Position numbers and translations under genes: made by a program. The notes beneath the pieces are model-generated. The model ran no database searches and was not told the origin of the DNA. It saw only the letters and a list, made by a program, of their open reading frames with translations. Shown in pieces: positions 9,466-20,233 of a stretch of DNA of 64,000 nt (position 1 is its first letter; every line of letters begins with the position of its first letter). The DNA comes from Prochlorococcus sp. AG-321-E21 (GTDB taxonomy: Bacteria; Cyanobacteriota; Cyanobacteriia; PCC-6307; Cyanobiaceae). Location: contig QBXH01000001.1 in assembly GCA_003283415.1 (NCBI GenBank), positions 106,215-170,214 of the forward strand. The letters are read 5' to 3'.

Positions 9466-10467
9466 TGTTTGAGTTGGGAATGCAAACTCTATATTATTGA
9501 GAGAGAATTCTTCGATAATTTTTAAATTAATACATTGCTGTGCTTCCATAGCAGCTAAATAATTGTTTGTTGGAATATAATAAACTAATTCGATATTAAG
9601 ACTGAAGTCTCCAAAATCTGTAAAGTGACATCTATCAAAAGAAGCATCTTTAGTCTCTTCAACAATTTTTTCTATGATTTTGGGAATCATTTTCATCAGG
9701 GATGGAGATGTTTCATAAACTACTCCTAACTTATGTACAAGTCTCCTTTTTTTCATTTGAGCATAATTTGAAATAATCCCATTAGTTAATGCACTATTGC
9801 TCATCACTATTACTTCTCCATTGATACTTCTTATTCTTGAGGATCTTACTCCTACCCTTTCTACCATTCCTAATACGCTATCTGCCTTTATAAACTCACC
9901 TTTTTGAAAAGGTTTATCAAGTAAAATTGTGATGTATTCAAAAAATTCTTGTACAGGGTCTTTTAAAGCTAATCCTGCTCCAATCCCGCCTGCACTAAGT
10001 AAAGCCCAAATTGCGGTCATTTGAACTCCTATATTTTGTAAGAAAAATATCGACCCTATTGTCCAAGTAAATGCTTTTATTAGAGGTGTTAATGAGGAAA
10101 TCATTGAACTGATAGATGAATCAGCTATTTTAGAGGTAGATTCTGTTAAGGATCTAATCAATACTTTGTTAAGAGCCTTGATAATGATTATTAATATAAG
10201 TAACTTTTGAATATTTAATAATACAGATATAAATGTTATTTCATCAGTAAAAAAATAATCAATTGATAAATAGGCTGAGAGAAGAAAACCAATTGGTCTT
10301 ATGATTCCAGTAACAGTTTCAAAAATAAAATCATCAAAATTTGTTTTTGTACGCTTAGAAATTCTTTTAAGAATAATTTTGAAAACTTTAGATATTATAA
10401 TTGATAATATTATTCCAATAATAAATATAGAAATAGCCAAAAGAATGTTTTCCGTAATTAATTTCAT
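9436..10467 (-). CDS. mscS: Small-conductance mechanosensitive channel, MscS family
   Basis: 343-aa inner-membrane channel that vents solutes on hypo-osmotic shock. Four hydrophobic segments precede the pore helix; WALLSAGGIGAGLALKDPVQ has the Gly/Ala-rich TM3 pattern of MscS. The cytoplasmic beta domain and alpha/beta domain follow. The 3' end overlaps the convergent SDR by 30 bp, which is compact but not rare in this genome type. Confidence 0.87.
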   Translation of the reverse strand: MKLITENILLAISIFIIGIILSIIISKVFKIILKRISKRTKTNFDDFIFETVTGIIRPIGFLLSAYLSIDYFFTDEITFISVLLNIQKLLILIIIIKALNKVLIRSLTESTSKIADSSISSMISSLTPLIKAFTWTIGSIFFLQNIGVQMTAIWALLSAGGIGAGLALKDPVQEFFEYITILLDKPFQKGEFIKADSVLGMVERVGVRSSRIRSINGEVIVMSNSALTNGIISNYAQMKKRRLVHKLGVVYETSPSLMKMIPKIIEKIVEETKDASFDRCHFTDFGDFSLNIELVYYIPTNNYLAAMEAQQCINLKIIEEFSLNNIEFAFPTQTLNIERNEPK

Positions 10468-10540
10468 ATCTAATTAATACTTAAATAACCAATATTTAAA
10501 GTTTAAATTATCTCTAAAAATAAACCAGTCTTGATTATCT

Positions 10541-11098
10541 TTAATTTTTAATTATAGTTCTTATTTGTTTAAATTCTTTTCTATCTGAGGTTTTACATAT
10601 CTCAAAAATTATTGATTCAGTAGTAGTAATAATGGCTCCCTTATAAAGCATTCTTTGTAATGCTATTTCATGATCTAATTTATTTCTACTTCCCATAGCA
10701 TCTGATATTAATAGCACTTCATATCCTTGTTTTAAAAATCCTAAGGCACTTTGTTGAATACATATATGCGTCTCAAATCCGCATATTATCAAATTAGTAA
10801 TGTTTTTATTCTCAAGTTTTTCAATAAGATTTTGACTTCTAGCTAAGCTGAAATCCATCTTTAGGATTTTTGTGAAATCTTCATTGGGCAAAATCTTTGG
10901 CAATGTTTTCCCCAATTTATTGGGGTTTTGCTCTGAGATGAAAATGTTCTCATCAAGAATTTGGTAAGAGCTTATTAGCTTATGGATATTTTTGATAATT
11001 GAATCTTTGTTATTAATTGTATTTATAATTTTTTCCTGAATATCTATGAGAAGCAAGGCATTTTTTATTGGTAATTCACTTTTAATAGGATGTGTCAT
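10541..11098 (-). CDS. Isochorismatase-family cysteine hydrolase
   Basis: 185 aa. The catalytic triad of the family is visible: Asp19 (LLIDIQEK), Lys80 (KMDFS) and Cys113 (CGFETHIC), plus the cis-peptide-like GFETH segment. Members hydrolyse small amides or isochorismate; this one resembles the YcaC/nicotinamidase-like branch, with unknown substrate. It is a cytosolic, single-domain enzyme. Confidence 0.85.
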   Translation of the reverse strand: MTHPIKSELPIKNALLLIDIQEKIINTINNKDSIIKNIHKLISSYQILDENIFISEQNPNKLGKTLPKILPNEDFTKILKMDFSLARSQNLIEKLENKNITNLIICGFETHICIQQSALGFLKQGYEVLLISDAMGSRNKLDHEIALQRMLYKGAIITTTESIIFEICKTSDRKEFKQIRTIIKN

Positions 11099-11182
11099 TA
11101 ATTTTTTAAAACCATTTTTGGGATACGTTTATATTTAAATAAAACTTATCAACAATTTTAGTAAATATTTTGAGATAAAAAG

Positions 11183-11686
11183 TTGTTTAGCTCTCATCAA
11201 GAGTTATTATTGAGAATAGTCATTGTATCTTTGTTGTCTTTATCTTCTCAATACCAAGTAATTTCATCCCCTTTAGGAGATGGTTTACATAGAGATGGTA
11301 AAAGGTTAACTCCTCAGAGACTAAAGGTTTTGAATTTATTTGAGAATATTGGATCAGGTAATCATCTAAGTGCGGAAGAGGTACATGAAAAATTAGTAAA
11401 AATTAGTGCAAAAGTTTCTCTAGCAACAATATATAGAACCTTGAGACTTCTAGTTCAGATGGGTCTATTACATGAATTAGAGCTTAGTGAAGGCGGACAT
11501 AGATATGAATTAATTAGTAATGAAACTGCTGATCATCACCACTTAATTTGTATTAGGTGTGGAAGAACTGAAGAATTTGAAAATGATGAAGTATTAGAGG
11601 CTGGTAAAATCGCAGCTAAATTTAACGGTTTTAAACTTATTGAATCTTCATTAAATGTAAGAGCTATTTGTCCTGAGTGTATTTAG
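11183..11686 (+). CDS. fur: Fur-family metal-responsive repressor
   Basis: A winged helix (RLTPQRLKVL through TIYRTLRLLVQMGL) is followed by the dimerisation domain with the DHHHLIC metal site and two structural-zinc pairs at C123/C126 and C163/C166. It represses iron (or zinc) uptake genes when loaded with metal. The tracked TTG start gives an untypical hydrophobic N-terminus; a TTG at 11234 (protein starting MSLSSQYQ) is also possible. Fur rather than Zur cannot be proved from sequence. Confidence 0.85.
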   Translation: MFSSHQELLLRIVIVSLLSLSSQYQVISSPLGDGLHRDGKRLTPQRLKVLNLFENIGSGNHLSAEEVHEKLVKISAKVSLATIYRTLRLLVQMGLLHELELSEGGHRYELISNETADHHHLICIRCGRTEEFENDEVLEAGKIAAKFNGFKLIESSLNVRAICPECI

Positions 11687-11692
11687 TGGAAA

Positions 11693-12625
11693 CTAGGTTA
11701 AAGTTCCTCCACAGCTTGAACCTGAACCTGCAGTGCACGCAAAGCAATGTTCCTTTACTGCCACCTCATAATCAAATTTAAATGAATTATTCATTAAATC
11801 AGAAAGTGTCCTTGGTCCTTTATGCCCCCGTAAATTAATTTGTTGGTTAAAGTCGCAATCATAAATTTCTCCAAGCCAATTAACACTTATCGTTTTTTTA
11901 CACATAAGGTTTTCTAAGTTATCAATATTGAAATTTTCTTTTAGTAATTTGTGATAAGTATTAAGTTTTCCTTCTCTCCTCAGGGAGTCTGAGTATCTAT
12001 TAATTGGCATATTAGTTATGGTATAAAGATTATTAAATGAAATATCATACTTCTCAAAAAGTATTTTTTTATAGTCAGTTTCTAATACCGCTTGTGGTGG
12101 AGGAAGAATAGGATTTATAGGGTTATAAACTAAATTTAATTGCAGTCCATTTTTACTTTTTCCATAACCTAAATCATTAAGAATTTTTAAAGCTTTAATA
12201 CTTTTATCAAAGACTCCATAACCCCTTTGAACCTCTACATTATTTTTTTCGTAACATGGAAGTGATGCTGTTACTATGACATTGTTACGAGCTAAAAATT
12301 GAGGTAAGTCTTCATATCCTTCTTCAAAGAAAATTGTTAAATTACATCTGTCAATAATATCAATTTTTTTATTACTTAAACTTGTTACTAAATTTCTGAA
12401 TTCAGGATGAAGTTCTGGAGCCCCCCCAGTAATATCTAAAGTCTTGATTTTATATTTATCTATTATTTTTGGAATGAGAGTAATTATCTCATTAGACATT
12501 TTTTCTGTACGCATTGGACTTGAATTTACATGACAATGTTTACAAGCCTGATTACATCTATAACCTATATTGATCTGCAGTGTTTCTATAGGTTCTTTAT
12601 TTATTGAAGGAAAAATATTTATCAT
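11693..12625 (-). CDS. arsS: Arsenosugar biosynthesis radical SAM protein (ArsS type)
   Basis: 310 aa. The radical-SAM cluster motif is YRCNQACKHCH (C24, C28, C31), followed by GGAPELHPEF. The C-terminus carries further cysteines (CDFNQQ; CFACTAGSGSSCGG), a hallmark of the ArsS/TIGR04167 family, proposed to build 5'-deoxyadenosyl arsenosugars from methylated arsenic. It ends 7 nt after the convergent fur stop. No ArsM is visible next to it. Confidence 0.8.
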   Translation of the reverse strand: MINIFPSINKEPIETLQINIGYRCNQACKHCHVNSSPMRTEKMSNEIITLIPKIIDKYKIKTLDITGGAPELHPEFRNLVTSLSNKKIDIIDRCNLTIFFEEGYEDLPQFLARNNVIVTASLPCYEKNNVEVQRGYGVFDKSIKALKILNDLGYGKSKNGLQLNLVYNPINPILPPPQAVLETDYKKILFEKYDISFNNLYTITNMPINRYSDSLRREGKLNTYHKLLKENFNIDNLENLMCKKTISVNWLGEIYDCDFNQQINLRGHKGPRTLSDLMNNSFKFDYEVAVKEHCFACTAGSGSSCGGTLT

Positions 12626-12665
12626 TATTTTTATATCTTAATTACATTTTAAGTAAATAAACCAA

Positions 12666-13880
12666 CTAATTATTTTTAAATTTGGATCTATTTCTTACAA
12701 ATTTAGTAAACCATTCAACATATTCTTTAGGCCCATTTTGAAAAACTATATCAAACTTTAAGTTGTCTTCTTCATCAATTATTCCCTCAAACCCAGATTT
12801 TTTTGTAGAGGGCCTATAAACTTCTCCTGAACTACTATCAACAAATATTATTTTATTATTGCTTCTAAACTCCTTTCCTAGTAATTGAATTAATTCTAAG
12901 AAAGATCTATCACTTCCTCCTCTTGAATAACTTTTATTAGATATTTTTTGTGATGTTATGGTGTCTCCAACACCAATAATAGTGGGCATATCTTTTGCTT
13001 TAATATTCTTCTTACAGAAATCTACTTTTTCTTTTATTGTTTTTGGCGAATTCCTAAAATTAAAGTTTCTTCCAAATGGGGCTTTGCCAGTTTCTTCTTC
13101 AATAAATTTATTTAATAAAAAAAGTACACCAGAATCTTTAACTGCTCCTTTTAAAAGTAACTGTATATCGGTTGATCCAATGTCATTTTTAGTAGAAAGC
13201 TTGATTATTTCATTACCATTATTACTTCCTAAGTTTGGTGAAATATGAAGAAAAAATGAATTTTTAAGTCCTAGAGATTCTGCTTTATAAATAATTTGAT
13301 TCATCATCTCCTCAAAACTTTTTTGAATAATTTTCCTTTTATAAGAATCATCTTGAACTAAATCGAAAAGGCTATTGAAATTAATTGTTGGGGAAAATCT
13401 TGTCTTACATATTGACTTTGAAGCATGTTTATTTATACCTACTTGATCAAGATTAGGAAAGATTTTCCTAACTATTCTTTCAAAACTTGGTCTCATCAAG
13501 TTAGGAACTTTAGATAAGAAATCTAACTCCTCTTTGGATACTCCCTCAAAACTTATGTTTCCACTATTATCTTGATATTCGACCCCGCATGCAGCTAAAC
13601 CTCTTAAATACAGTCCTTTTTCTTTTGGCTCAATAATATTATTTAAGCTTCTTTCAATTATTCTATTAACTCCTCTTTGGCCTTCATGCTCTCCGCAGGT
13701 TAATACAAAGAATTCTTCTTCTAAATTTTTTGCTGCATATATGTATTTTGATTCTAATTTTCTAGTCATTGGATCTTTTACTAATGGAATACATACACCA
13801 TCAATATCTTGAATAAATAAAATACTTTTAGATTTAATTACTATTTCTTGAAAATCTGAGATATCTTTTTCATTCTCCAT
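12666..13880 (-). CDS. stpA: StpA/GgpP-type glucosylglycerol-phosphate phosphatase
   Basis: 404 aa of the Salt_tol_Pase family. The HAD-like motif QDIDGVC (Asp25, Asp27) opens the domain, CGEHEGQRGVNRI follows, and GVGDTITSQ near residue 310 supplies the acidic metal ligand. In salt-tolerant cyanobacteria this enzyme dephosphorylates glucosylglycerol-phosphate to the compatible solute. High-light Prochlorococcus is better known for glucosylglycerate, so the true substrate could be a related sugar-glycerate phosphate. It is divergent from the 508-aa gene at 14032, with only 150 bp between them. Confidence 0.75.
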   Translation of the reverse strand: MENEKDISDFQEIVIKSKSILFIQDIDGVCIPLVKDPMTRKLESKYIYAAKNLEEEFFVLTCGEHEGQRGVNRIIERSLNNIIEPKEKGLYLRGLAACGVEYQDNSGNISFEGVSKEELDFLSKVPNLMRPSFERIVRKIFPNLDQVGINKHASKSICKTRFSPTINFNSLFDLVQDDSYKRKIIQKSFEEMMNQIIYKAESLGLKNSFFLHISPNLGSNNGNEIIKLSTKNDIGSTDIQLLLKGAVKDSGVLFLLNKFIEEETGKAPFGRNFNFRNSPKTIKEKVDFCKKNIKAKDMPTIIGVGDTITSQKISNKSYSRGGSDRSFLELIQLLGKEFRSNNKIIFVDSSSGEVYRPSTKKSGFEGIIDEEDNLKFDIVFQNGPKEYVEWFTKFVRNRSKFKNN

Positions 13881-13959
13881 TATTTTTGAAATTTATCAGT
13901 CCTTTAAATTTATACTAATCCTTGACATTAGAAATTAAAAATTTACTTTTATTTTTAAT

Positions 13960-14022
13960 TTTTTTGTTTTGTTTTTTTTTTGTTCTTTTGTTTTTTTTTG
14001 TTTTATAGGTTAAATATTTTAA
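13960..14022. repeat. T/G-only low-complexity tract in a divergent promoter
   Basis: A stretch of almost pure T with scattered G (blocks such as TTTTGTTTTTTTTTTG) just before the ATG at 14032. It would form a U-rich untranslated leader on the plus strand and an A-rich one on the minus strand. No regular inverted repeat was seen. Confidence 0.6.
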
Positions 14023-14031
14023 AAATATTTT

Positions 14032-15558
14032 ATGAATAAAACAAAAAAAATTAAAAATAGTTTTATTGGAGAATTAAATAATGAAAATTTAATTTTTTCA
14101 TTATTGGAAAATATTGAAAACTGCAAAGTTGGATTTTACAGTGTTGGTCTATATCCAGCATCATTAGCTTATAACTGTGCAATGCATTCTCAGTCAAATA
14201 ATATTCTTTTGGCTCCAAGATCTGGCAGAGATTTACTAGGGGCTTTTTCATCAGAAGTTCTATCTAATATGGAACCGGAAATAATAGGGAAAATCGAAAA
14301 AATGGGACATTATTTTCATGAGGGGAAGAAAATAATTAACACCTTAGAGGACCTTCTTTTGAAATGTAAAATAGTTATTCTTGCTTCAAATAGTAATCAT
14401 ATTCAAGAAGATATAAGTAAAGCTCAAGAATTAAGAAAATCCTTAAATCGTGAAAATGTTGTTCTTGGATCGCTTGTTGGGTCTTTTTGTATTGATGATG
14501 AAAATAATAAACCTTATATTATTTGTAATAAATATCCTAATTTAGCTTTTTTTACAGGATTCCATCGTCATGGGGCTTTACGAAATCCTACTGACAGTTT
14601 TACTGCAAATTTCTGCCATCCTGACTCATTGATTGCATTAATTGGAGCAGCAATCTTAAATCAATTGTCACCAAATATTCAGGTTTCTGCAGGAGTTCAT
14701 AATATTGAGAGCCAATATATCAAATCAATAAAGAATATTTCGTCAATATTTGCAGGTTTTGTAAATAACTTTCATTCTGATAAGCCTGGAATGCTTCCTA
14801 CAATTAATACTGTTTTGTTAACTCAATGCTTGGATCAAGCAGCTAGGGTTTCTTTAAAAGTTAGAAAAGAAAATAAATTTAAAAACTTGCATTTTTCTTT
14901 AAAAGAACTTGGTTACGGAGAGGATACCATTATCGCTGAAGAAAATATTGAGGGTAAATTATTTGAATCAGCTGATTATACTTTTTCTCAACTAAATGCT
15001 GTAAAAGCAGATGTATTGGGCAGCATGTCTTTACCAACAGAGGGAAAACCTACTAGGAATTTTCAGGCAGGACAGGTTTTATCAGATATGCTTTTAAGAC
15101 TAAAGAGATGTCCAAACGATGTTTCTGAGTTCATTAAATGGTGTGATAAATTCAGTTTGAGCCAAGGTGGCCTTGAAGGATTGAAATCGCTTAAGTTTTG
15201 GCCCGATATTTATAAGGAATTTAATATTAAAAATAATAATTGTTCAATGATAAATCTTATTTATTTATGCTTTAACGCTAAATCTAATGAGAAAAGTGTC
15301 ATTTACGAGGTGTTAATTAATTCAGAGGAAATTACTAATTTTTGTCAGGAATCTGTAAAACCCAATTTATGTTTTGAACTCAATTATAAACTTCAAGGAA
15401 TAGATCTTTTTGATAATAAAGGTCTTTTATATGAAAAATTTCTATCAAATAGTAGTAAAAATAACTTAGGTAAAAAATTATATGAAAATAAATTTTCAAA
15501 AAAAATTCCAAATTTTATTAAGGCAATAAAAATAATAAATAAATATTTTACTAATTGA
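14032..15558 (+). CDS. Large protein with Rossmann-like N-terminus, function unknown
   Basis: 508 aa from an ATG. The N-terminal GFYSVGLYPASLAYNCA and later KIVILASNSNHIQED are laid out like a dinucleotide-binding domain of the 6-phosphogluconate/glycerol-3-phosphate dehydrogenase type, although the usual GxGxxG is changed to SVGLYP. A helical middle (about residues 195-290) and a charged C-terminus follow. I do not recognise the family. Its divergent pairing with an StpA-type phosphatase suggests compatible-solute or sugar-phosphate metabolism; that is inference only. Confidence 0.75.
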   Translation: MNKTKKIKNSFIGELNNENLIFSLLENIENCKVGFYSVGLYPASLAYNCAMHSQSNNILLAPRSGRDLLGAFSSEVLSNMEPEIIGKIEKMGHYFHEGKKIINTLEDLLLKCKIVILASNSNHIQEDISKAQELRKSLNRENVVLGSLVGSFCIDDENNKPYIICNKYPNLAFFTGFHRHGALRNPTDSFTANFCHPDSLIALIGAAILNQLSPNIQVSAGVHNIESQYIKSIKNISSIFAGFVNNFHSDKPGMLPTINTVLLTQCLDQAARVSLKVRKENKFKNLHFSLKELGYGEDTIIAEENIEGKLFESADYTFSQLNAVKADVLGSMSLPTEGKPTRNFQAGQVLSDMLLRLKRCPNDVSEFIKWCDKFSLSQGGLEGLKSLKFWPDIYKEFNIKNNNCSMINLIYLCFNAKSNEKSVIYEVLINSEEITNFCQESVKPNLCFELNYKLQGIDLFDNKGLLYEKFLSNSSKNNLGKKLYENKFSKKIPNFIKAIKIINKYFTN

Positions 15559-15663
15559 TGTCAGGCTGATTAGTAAATCTCTAAAACAATTGAGGTGTTT
15601 ATCTAAATTATTTACTTATCCTATTTTCAGAGTTAGAATTACTTAGTTAAGTAAGGTTTTTTT

Positions 15664-16314
15664 TTGAATAAAGAATTATCACATCGATCTCATGAACTTA
15701 AAGCTCTTGGTTGGAATCAAGAAGACTTATCTAGGTACGAAGATTTATGGGACTATAGCCAAAGATGGGGATTGATAAATCTAGAAAGAGAAGATAGACA
15801 ATTTTTGAAGAAGGCTGAAAATTTGCTTCCAAAAATTCAAAATAAGAAAGCATCTGTAAAAAAATCTATTGAAGAGAAATCTTATTATTTATGGTTAAAT
15901 TTTTATCTTGAAGAAATTAAAATATTTAATGAATCTTTTTTACCAAAAAATAAAGTCAGTGTATGGAGTCTCTTAATTGAAGAGGAATTAAAACTTCTTA
16001 AGGATCTTAAACCAGTAATGGGATTGCCAGATACTTTGAAAGCTAAAAATTTGTTTGCGATTCGAAAAGAACTTATAAGTAAATCACATAGCAAATACGA
16101 GGCTAATAACATTGAACAGGTATTTGATTTTAGTGAAATATTTTCTAAATCTGAAAAAGAGGTTAGTAAAAGCTGGAAATCTATAACTGAAAAAGATCCT
16201 GAATCAAATAAAAAATTCCCTATTATCGACAGCAAAAATGTAGAGGATTTAAGGTCTGAAATAAATCAAGATTTAAGAATTTTTATGAGTGAAAATTATC
16301 CCTCATTAAAATAG
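15664..16314 (+). CDS. Conserved cytoplasmic protein, unknown
   Basis: 216 aa, TTG start directly after a T run. Highly charged and helical, with Trp-rich N-terminal third (ALGWNQEDLSRYEDLWDYSQRWG). No signal, membrane segment or known motif is visible. It lies 105 nt after the 508-aa gene on the same strand and 80 nt before metY. Confidence 0.7.
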   Translation: MNKELSHRSHELKALGWNQEDLSRYEDLWDYSQRWGLINLEREDRQFLKKAENLLPKIQNKKASVKKSIEEKSYYLWLNFYLEEIKIFNESFLPKNKVSVWSLLIEEELKLLKDLKPVMGLPDTLKAKNLFAIRKELISKSHSKYEANNIEQVFDFSEIFSKSEKEVSKSWKSITEKDPESNKKFPIIDSKNVEDLRSEINQDLRIFMSENYPSLK

Positions 16315-16355
16315 GATTTATAAAGATTTATCTTTTTTATATTTATTTTTAGTAA

Positions 16356-17723
<1,368 letters not shown>

Positions 17724-17737
17724 ATAATGGAGATTCT

Positions 17738-18628
17738 TTGGCTTTAATAATACCTAGCAATTATCACAAGATTAGAGATGTTGAGAAAAATCATATTTCT
17801 TGGATTGAACCGGAATTGGCGGAAAGGCAGGATATACGACCATTAAGGATTGGTATTTTGAATATCATGCCTCTTGGCAAGCAATATGAATTTAATTTAT
17901 TACATCCTCTTGGGTTGTCTCCTCTCCAAATAGAGCCTGTTTGGATTAAATTAAAAACTCATTCATATAAAACATGGGATCTTAATCATTTAAATAATCT
18001 TTATACAACATGGGAAGAGGCAAATGATCCAGAACCATTAGATGGAGTAATTATTACTGGAGCACCTGTTGAGCATTTAGCTTTTGAAGAAGTTAAATAT
18101 TGGGATGAATTCGTAAATATCACTAATGAAGCAAGAAATTTATGTGCAAGTACTCTTGGATTATGTTGGGCAGGATTTGCCCTGGCTTACTTAGCAGGTG
18201 TTAATAAAACAGTATTTAATCGTAAATTATTTGGTGTATTCCCTTTAAATAGCCTTGTTCCTGGTCATCCTTTGATGGGTACACAAGATGATAAATTTAT
18301 CTGCCCTCAAAGTAGGTTTGCAGGATTACCCGATCTCCAAATGGAAAAGGCTCAAAAAGATGGGAAATTAAATTTGCTTGCATATGGTGAGAATGTTGGC
18401 TATACAATTTTTGAAACCAAAGATCAAAAACAACTGATGCACTTAGGTCATCCTGAGTATACAGTGCATAGAATAATTAGTGAAATCAATAGAGATAAAG
18501 AGAAGGGAGATGTACCTCTTCCTGAGAATTTTGATATTAATTGTTCAAATACATCTTGGAGATCTCATCGCAATCTTCTTTTTCAGCAATGGCTATGGTT
18601 TTGTTATCAACAAGTTAGTCTCAGTTGA
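17738..18628 (+). CDS. metA: Homoserine O-acyltransferase MetA, predicted acetyl type
   Basis: 296 aa, TTG start. The catalytic Cys143 (GLCWAGFALAYLAG) and the His238/Glu240 pair (LGHPEYT) of the MetA family are present. TGAPVEHLAFEE places Glu112 at the position that, in studied MetA proteins, selects acetyl-CoA (Glu) over succinyl-CoA (Gly). Its operon partner is O-acetylhomoserine sulfhydrylase, which agrees. Automatic names will often say succinyltransferase. Confidence 0.88.
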   Translation: MALIIPSNYHKIRDVEKNHISWIEPELAERQDIRPLRIGILNIMPLGKQYEFNLLHPLGLSPLQIEPVWIKLKTHSYKTWDLNHLNNLYTTWEEANDPEPLDGVIITGAPVEHLAFEEVKYWDEFVNITNEARNLCASTLGLCWAGFALAYLAGVNKTVFNRKLFGVFPLNSLVPGHPLMGTQDDKFICPQSRFAGLPDLQMEKAQKDGKLNLLAYGENVGYTIFETKDQKQLMHLGHPEYTVHRIISEINRDKEKGDVPLPENFDINCSNTSWRSHRNLLFQQWLWFCYQQVSLS

Positions 18629-18634
18629 ATCCTA

Positions 18635-20203
18635 TTAGTGAGATGTTTCAATACCTCCTAGTCTTTCAAATAAATTTAAGCTTTCTTTATTTAGACCAAT
18701 AATCTCTACTTTTGAACCGCTATTTTTGAATTTTCTAATAATTTGATCCAGAGCAACAACTCCGCTCTGATCCCAAATATGAGCTAAAGACATGTCAATT
18801 AAAATATCTTTTGGATGCTCATGAATATCAAATCCCTGTAGAAAATATATTTTGCTTACAAAAAATAATTGACCTTCAACTTTGTAAGTTATTTTGTTTT
18901 TACCTTTAACTCTTAAAACCGTTATAACTTTCGCAACTTTCCTGCTAAAAAGTATTGCAGCTAAACCTACTCCTGCAATAACACCTAGAGCAAGATTATG
19001 TGGTTTTGTAAGCATGGTAACTGCAAATGTCATAATCATTACTGCAGTATCACTTTTGGGGATCTTTGTAATATTCTTTAAACCATTAAAATCAGCAGTA
19101 CTTACAGCAATTGTGATCATTATTGCTACCAGAGCGGCCATAGGTATTGCTCCTATCCATGGCTTTAAAAGGATTATCATCAATAATAATGATAATCCTG
19201 AAATTAAAGTTGATAACCTAGATTTGCCTCCATTCTCATTATTCATAACTGATTGTCCTACTAGTGCGCAGCCTGCCATTCCTCCAAATAAAGAGGATAT
19301 TATATTAGCTATACCTTGTCCCCTTGCTTCTTTGTTTTTATCTGAACTTGTATCTGTGGCATCATCTAATATATCCTGAGTTAAAAATGTTTCCATTAAA
19401 CCTACCAGAGAAATTGCCAAAGATGTTGGCAATATTACACCTAATGTTGAAAGGTTAAATGGTACTTTCCCATTCTCTAATGCGCCAAAGGGTAAGGAAA
19501 GGCTAGGGAATCCATTCGGTAATGTTCCTAAATCACTAACAGTAGGAATTTCTAATTTAAAAAATATACTTATTAAAGTAAGCAAAACAATAGCTACTAA
19601 TTGAGAAGGGATTACTTTTGTTATTTTGGGAAATCCGTAAATAACAATTAATCCTAAAATTACGAGGATCCATACAGAAGGTATTTGACTACTTGTCGGA
19701 TATTTTGAAAGTTCATTTTCTAATAAATTCCCTTCATTAATACCAATTCCTAATTGAAGGAATTGTGCTTGAAATATTAATAAAGCGAGAGCATTTACAA
19801 ACCCGCTTAATACACCTGTTGGTACAAAACGCATTTGATAAGCAAGTCTTAGATATCCCCAGAGTATTTGAAAAACACCTGTTAATAATCCTGCCGCTAT
19901 TAAATATGAAAGACCAAGATTTGTGCCAGGGGCCTGAGCTTCTCCAATAGCAACAACTCCAGTCATTAATAAAGCTGTTGATCCTGTCGCGGAGGTGATC
20001 ATACCCCTTCTGCCGCCAAGGATAGCAATTGTTATAGATAAGCAGAATGCACCATAAAGTCCAACTTTGGGATCAACTCCAGCTATTCCTGAAAAAGCAA
20101 TTGCTTCAGGAATCATCGCAAAAGCGACTACTAAACCTGAAAGAATATTAGATTTTGGATCATCTAACCAATTTTTAGATAAATATTTAGTGAAATTTGA
20201 CAT
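18635..20203 (-). CDS. SulP-family anion transporter with STAS domain
   Basis: 522 aa. The SulP signature VAFAMIPEAIAFSGIAGVDP is near the N-terminus, with about 10-12 membrane helices after it. The last about 90 residues form a STAS domain (ILIDMSLAHIWDQSGVVALD). SulP proteins move sulfate, bicarbonate or other anions, often with Na+. Cyanobacterial BicA belongs to this family, but this sequence does not look closest to BicA, so the substrate is left open. It is convergent with metA (6 nt apart). Confidence 0.87.
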   Translation of the reverse strand: MSNFTKYLSKNWLDDPKSNILSGLVVAFAMIPEAIAFSGIAGVDPKVGLYGAFCLSITIAILGGRRGMITSATGSTALLMTGVVAIGEAQAPGTNLGLSYLIAAGLLTGVFQILWGYLRLAYQMRFVPTGVLSGFVNALALLIFQAQFLQLGIGINEGNLLENELSKYPTSSQIPSVWILVILGLIVIYGFPKITKVIPSQLVAIVLLTLISIFFKLEIPTVSDLGTLPNGFPSLSLPFGALENGKVPFNLSTLGVILPTSLAISLVGLMETFLTQDILDDATDTSSDKNKEARGQGIANIISSLFGGMAGCALVGQSVMNNENGGKSRLSTLISGLSLLLMIILLKPWIGAIPMAALVAIMITIAVSTADFNGLKNITKIPKSDTAVMIMTFAVTMLTKPHNLALGVIAGVGLAAILFSRKVAKVITVLRVKGKNKITYKVEGQLFFVSKIYFLQGFDIHEHPKDILIDMSLAHIWDQSGVVALDQIIRKFKNSGSKVEIIGLNKESLNLFERLGGIETSH

Positions 20204-20233
20204 TTTAATTTCTTTTATAGTTAAAAAGTTACC

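Noticed and set aside
18894-19379. 161-aa plus ORF
   Set aside because: Antisense to the SulP gene; hydrophobicity only mirrors the real gene's codons.
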